Shown here piece after piece: positions 7,429 through 9,196 of a DNA stretch of 9,196 bases (the first letter of the stretch is position 1; every line of letters begins with the position of its first letter). A program made the position numbers and the translations under genes. Source of the DNA: J005 sp964613235 (GTDB lineage Bacteria; Pseudomonadota; Zetaproteobacteria; Mariprofundales; Mariprofundaceae); contig CAZTGM010000061.1 of the NCBI GenBank assembly GCA_964613235.1, forward strand, positions 1 through 9,196. Reading direction: 5' to 3'. The notes under the pieces were generated by a model. That model had not been told where the DNA came from. It searched no databases and was given only the letters and a program-made list of their open reading frames with translations.

Positions 7429-7618
7429 AACATTTCAGGTGCTCGTGCGATGAACGTCGCAGGGTGAAACGGGAAGTCCGGTGCGGCACAGACCAAGGCC
7501 GGCGCAGCCCCCGCTACTGTAATCCTGACAAATTCGTTCGCAGGCCACTGGGGAATATCTCCGGGAAGGCATGAACGAAGGCGGAAGAGGGAGAGCCAGG
7601 AGACCGGCCCGAAATGTT
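7429..7618 (+). ncRNA. Cobalamin (adenosylcobalamin-type) riboswitch
   Basis: This is an RNA aptamer that binds a B12 form and shuts off expression of the gene behind it. The closing stem P1 is AACATTTC (7429-7436) with GAAATGTT (7611-7618). Between these arms the conserved core appears in order: AGGTGCTCG and GATGAA, GGGTGAAACGGGAA, GTCCGGTG, the CGGCGCAGCCCCCGCTACTGTAA segment (7499-7521), GCCACTG (7544-7550), GGGAAGG (7563-7569) and the B12 box AGCCAGGAGACC (7594-7605). A peripheral stem pairs TTCGTTC (7533-7539) with GAACGAA (7573-7579). It is followed 117 bases later by a TonB-dependent receptor gene, a classic target. All core elements look intact, so it is probably functional. Confidence 0.95.
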
Positions 7619-7734
7619 TACGATATGCGTTCGGGGTGCGACGAAACGACTGGCCTTTTCATTCGCGTTCTTTTGCTCCGATTGCATACCGTTCAATAAA
7701 AACAATGCACGGCGGGTGCAGGAGGATATATCAG
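7619..7734 (+). promoter_or_regulatory. Riboswitch expression platform and btuB ribosome binding site
   Basis: This is the stretch between the aptamer and the receptor start. No hairpin followed by a T-tract is seen, which argues for control of translation rather than transcription termination. A 5-base-pair hairpin, TGCAC (7706-7710) with GTGCA (7716-7720), directly abuts and takes the first A of the ribosome binding site AGGAGG (7720-7725), which lies 9 bases before the ATG at 7735. A competing pairing, TGCAT (7683-7687) with ATGCA (7705-7709), uses the same upstream arm. Which fold B12 favours cannot be told from sequence alone. Confidence 0.5.
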
Positions 7735-9171
7735 ATGAAATACAGACAAATAATATGGGTGCTGCTGGCCTGCATGGCGTATGCCATACAGGCGCAGGCA
7801 GAAGATCTCGGAACGATGGTCGTTACCGATGAAAAGTCGCCTTCACGAGCGGAGGCATCAACACACAGCGTTACGGTCATTGATCGGGAGACTATCGAAC
7901 GCAGCCATGCTGCGAATGTGGCCGAGTTATTGCGAGGCGTTGCCAATATCGTAGTCCGTGATGTAACCGGGGTGGGAGCCAAGTCGCAGGTTGACCTTGG
8001 CGGTTATGGTGAATCGGCTGCCGCCAACAGCGTGGTTTTGATCGACGGACGTCGGGTGAATGCACCGGACTTGTCCGGTGTAGACTGGAGTCAGATTCCC
8101 ATTGATCAGATTGAGCGTGTTGAGATTGTACATGGCGCCGGTTCTGTCCTGTATGGTCAGGGTGCTGTTGGTGGCGTTATCAATATCATTACACGTGTGC
8201 CGGAGTCCGGTGGCCAGGTCATGCTCGAGGCAGGCGACTTCGGTCATTATAATGCTGCTGTGCGTGTCGGTGTGGACAATGATTCAAGTCGCGTGGAAAT
8301 CAATGCTTCCGGTCAGTCAACGGACGGCTATCGTCGCAACAGTTCCTTTGAGCGCTTTGATGGCGGAGCGCGTGCCGAAGTGGATATTTCCTCTGCTGTG
8401 ACGGCTTCGCTGAAGGGCAATTTCCACCATGATCGCGTTGGTTTGCCGGGTTCGCTAAGCGTCGCTCAGGTGGCGGCCGATCCGCGACAGACCAATAGCC
8501 CGAATGATTTCGCACGTACGGATGACGGTTTTATCGATGGTGGATTGTTGTGGGATGCAGGTTCCGGGCTGGAGCTGAATGTGGATGGTGGCGTACGCCG
8601 ACGCAATGTGCATTCGGAATGGGTATCCTTTACAGCCAATTCGGATTATCTGTTGCTCGACAAATCCATTCGTTCTTATCTGCGCTATACCTTTGGCGAG
8701 TCGGTTCGCACCTCCGTGACGGCTGGCGCCGATATTCATGCGGGCGATGGCTCATTTGCTTTTGGTGGTGCTTTTCCTTTGCCGACGACGACATTCAGTC
8801 GCAGTCATCAGGGGTATTATGCCTATGCCGATATTCGTGATGATAGCGGGCGCTGGCATCTCAATGGTGGCGTGCGCAGTGAGCACCTGTCCGATACCTT
8901 TGTGCAGGCGACCACCCGGAAGGTATCCCAGAATCGTACGGTTTGGGAAATCGGAGCATCAGTTGCCCCTTTGCCTCAGGTGCATGTGCGCGCCTCGGCT
9001 TCGACATCGGTACGTTTTCCATTGCTCGACGAACGTTTCAGCTTTTTCAGTGGCACGGTTAATACCGCGCTGGTGGTCCAGACCGGGCAGCATTTGGGCG
9101 GAGGCATCAGTGTGGGCCGTGGTGGTCGACGGTTCTGTGTAGGCGTTACACGTGCTGACCGGCACATTTAG
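7735..9171 (+). CDS. btuB: TonB-dependent outer-membrane receptor, BtuB-like, prematurely ended
   Basis: This is an outer-membrane beta-barrel receptor that imports a scarce ligand using TonB energy. The B12 riboswitch in front points to cobalamin or a relative. The ATG at 7735 follows AGGAGG by 9 bases and begins a signal peptide with a likely cut after AQA (residue 22). A TonB box-like segment (LGTMVVT) is at 25-31. The plug domain covers about 37-155 and ends in the typical GAGSVLYGQGAVGGVINIITR. Barrel strands follow. At 478 residues the frame is short: such receptors usually have 600 or more, and the homologous-looking sequence runs right up to GVTRAD before the stop at 9169-9171. The +1 frame is open to the window edge, so a frameshift or sequence error is likely and the true gene probably continues. 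The family call is secure; the cobalamin substrate is inferred. Confidence 0.8.
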   Translation: MKYRQIIWVLLACMAYAIQAQAEDLGTMVVTDEKSPSRAEASTHSVTVIDRETIERSHAANVAELLRGVANIVVRDVTGVGAKSQVDLGGYGESAAANSVVLIDGRRVNAPDLSGVDWSQIPIDQIERVEIVHGAGSVLYGQGAVGGVINIITRVPESGGQVMLEAGDFGHYNAAVRVGVDNDSSRVEINASGQSTDGYRRNSSFERFDGGARAEVDISSAVTASLKGNFHHDRVGLPGSLSVAQVAADPRQTNSPNDFARTDDGFIDGGLLWDAGSGLELNVDGGVRRRNVHSEWVSFTANSDYLLLDKSIRSYLRYTFGESVRTSVTAGADIHAGDGSFAFGGAFPLPTTTFSRSHQGYYAYADIRDDSGRWHLNGGVRSEHLSDTFVQATTRKVSQNRTVWEIGASVAPLPQVHVRASASTSVRFPLLDERFSFFSGTVNTALVVQTGQHLGGGISVGRGGRRFCVGVTRADRHI

Positions 9172-9196
9172 ATTTGCTATATTCTATGGTTTTTCG

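Noticed and set aside
7636..7734. Upstream in-frame ATG of the receptor gene at 7636
   Set aside because: It would put about 33 extra residues before a clear signal peptide and has no strong ribosome binding site, whereas AGGAGG stands 9 bases before the ATG at 7735.
7614..7832. 72-codon plus-strand frame starting at the riboswitch end
   Set aside because: It overlaps the riboswitch P1 arm, the expression platform and the start of the receptor gene in another frame, and resembles no known leader peptide.

Overview
The window reads as an ordinary chromosomal stretch of a Gram-negative, probably ubiquinone-using proteobacterium. It encodes an inner-membrane-anchored periplasmic parvulin (PpiD type), a TonB-dependent outer-membrane receptor and a UbiD decarboxylase. 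The tRNA-Ala closely follows the gamma-proteobacterial pattern. I cannot fix the genus; a gamma- or zeta-type proteobacterium would fit, but this is inference. Base composition looks moderate to moderately GC-rich and even throughout, with no insertion sequences, CRISPR arrays or phage genes.

Left part (1-3136, minus strand): three tryptophan-biosynthesis genes in the order trpE-trpG-trpD, joined by two 4-base ATGA stop/start overlaps. They make both subunits of anthranilate synthase and then anthranilate phosphoribosyltransferase. The operon may continue (for example with trpC) past the left edge, but no start codon is visible in bases 1-87.

Middle (3137-5426): a plus-strand tRNA-Ala(GGC) gene with its own promoter and terminator sits between two minus-strand operons. 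The tRNA promoter begins immediately upstream of the trpE start codon, so the trpE leader is probably antisense to the tRNA or squeezed into 53 bases. On the other side are ubiD and, overlapping it by ATGA, a small STAS-domain (anti-sigma-factor-antagonist-like) gene. This is a translationally coupled pair whose partnership is not explained by known ubiquinone pathways. The ubiD stop codon lies in the loop of a probable terminator hairpin.

Right part (5427-9196, plus strand): ppiD with a clear intrinsic terminator, then a 397-base non-coding stretch that holds a cobalamin (B12) riboswitch, then a btuB-like TonB-dependent receptor. The receptor frame stops after 478 codons, well short of a complete beta-barrel. 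A neighbouring frame stays open to the window edge with receptor-like residues, so a frameshift (real or a sequencing/assembly error) is likely.

I found no convincing undescribed system. The points most worth a second look are the tRNA/trpE promoter overlap, the STAS-ubiD coupling, the hairpin abutting the receptor's ribosome binding site downstream of the riboswitch, and the interrupted receptor gene.
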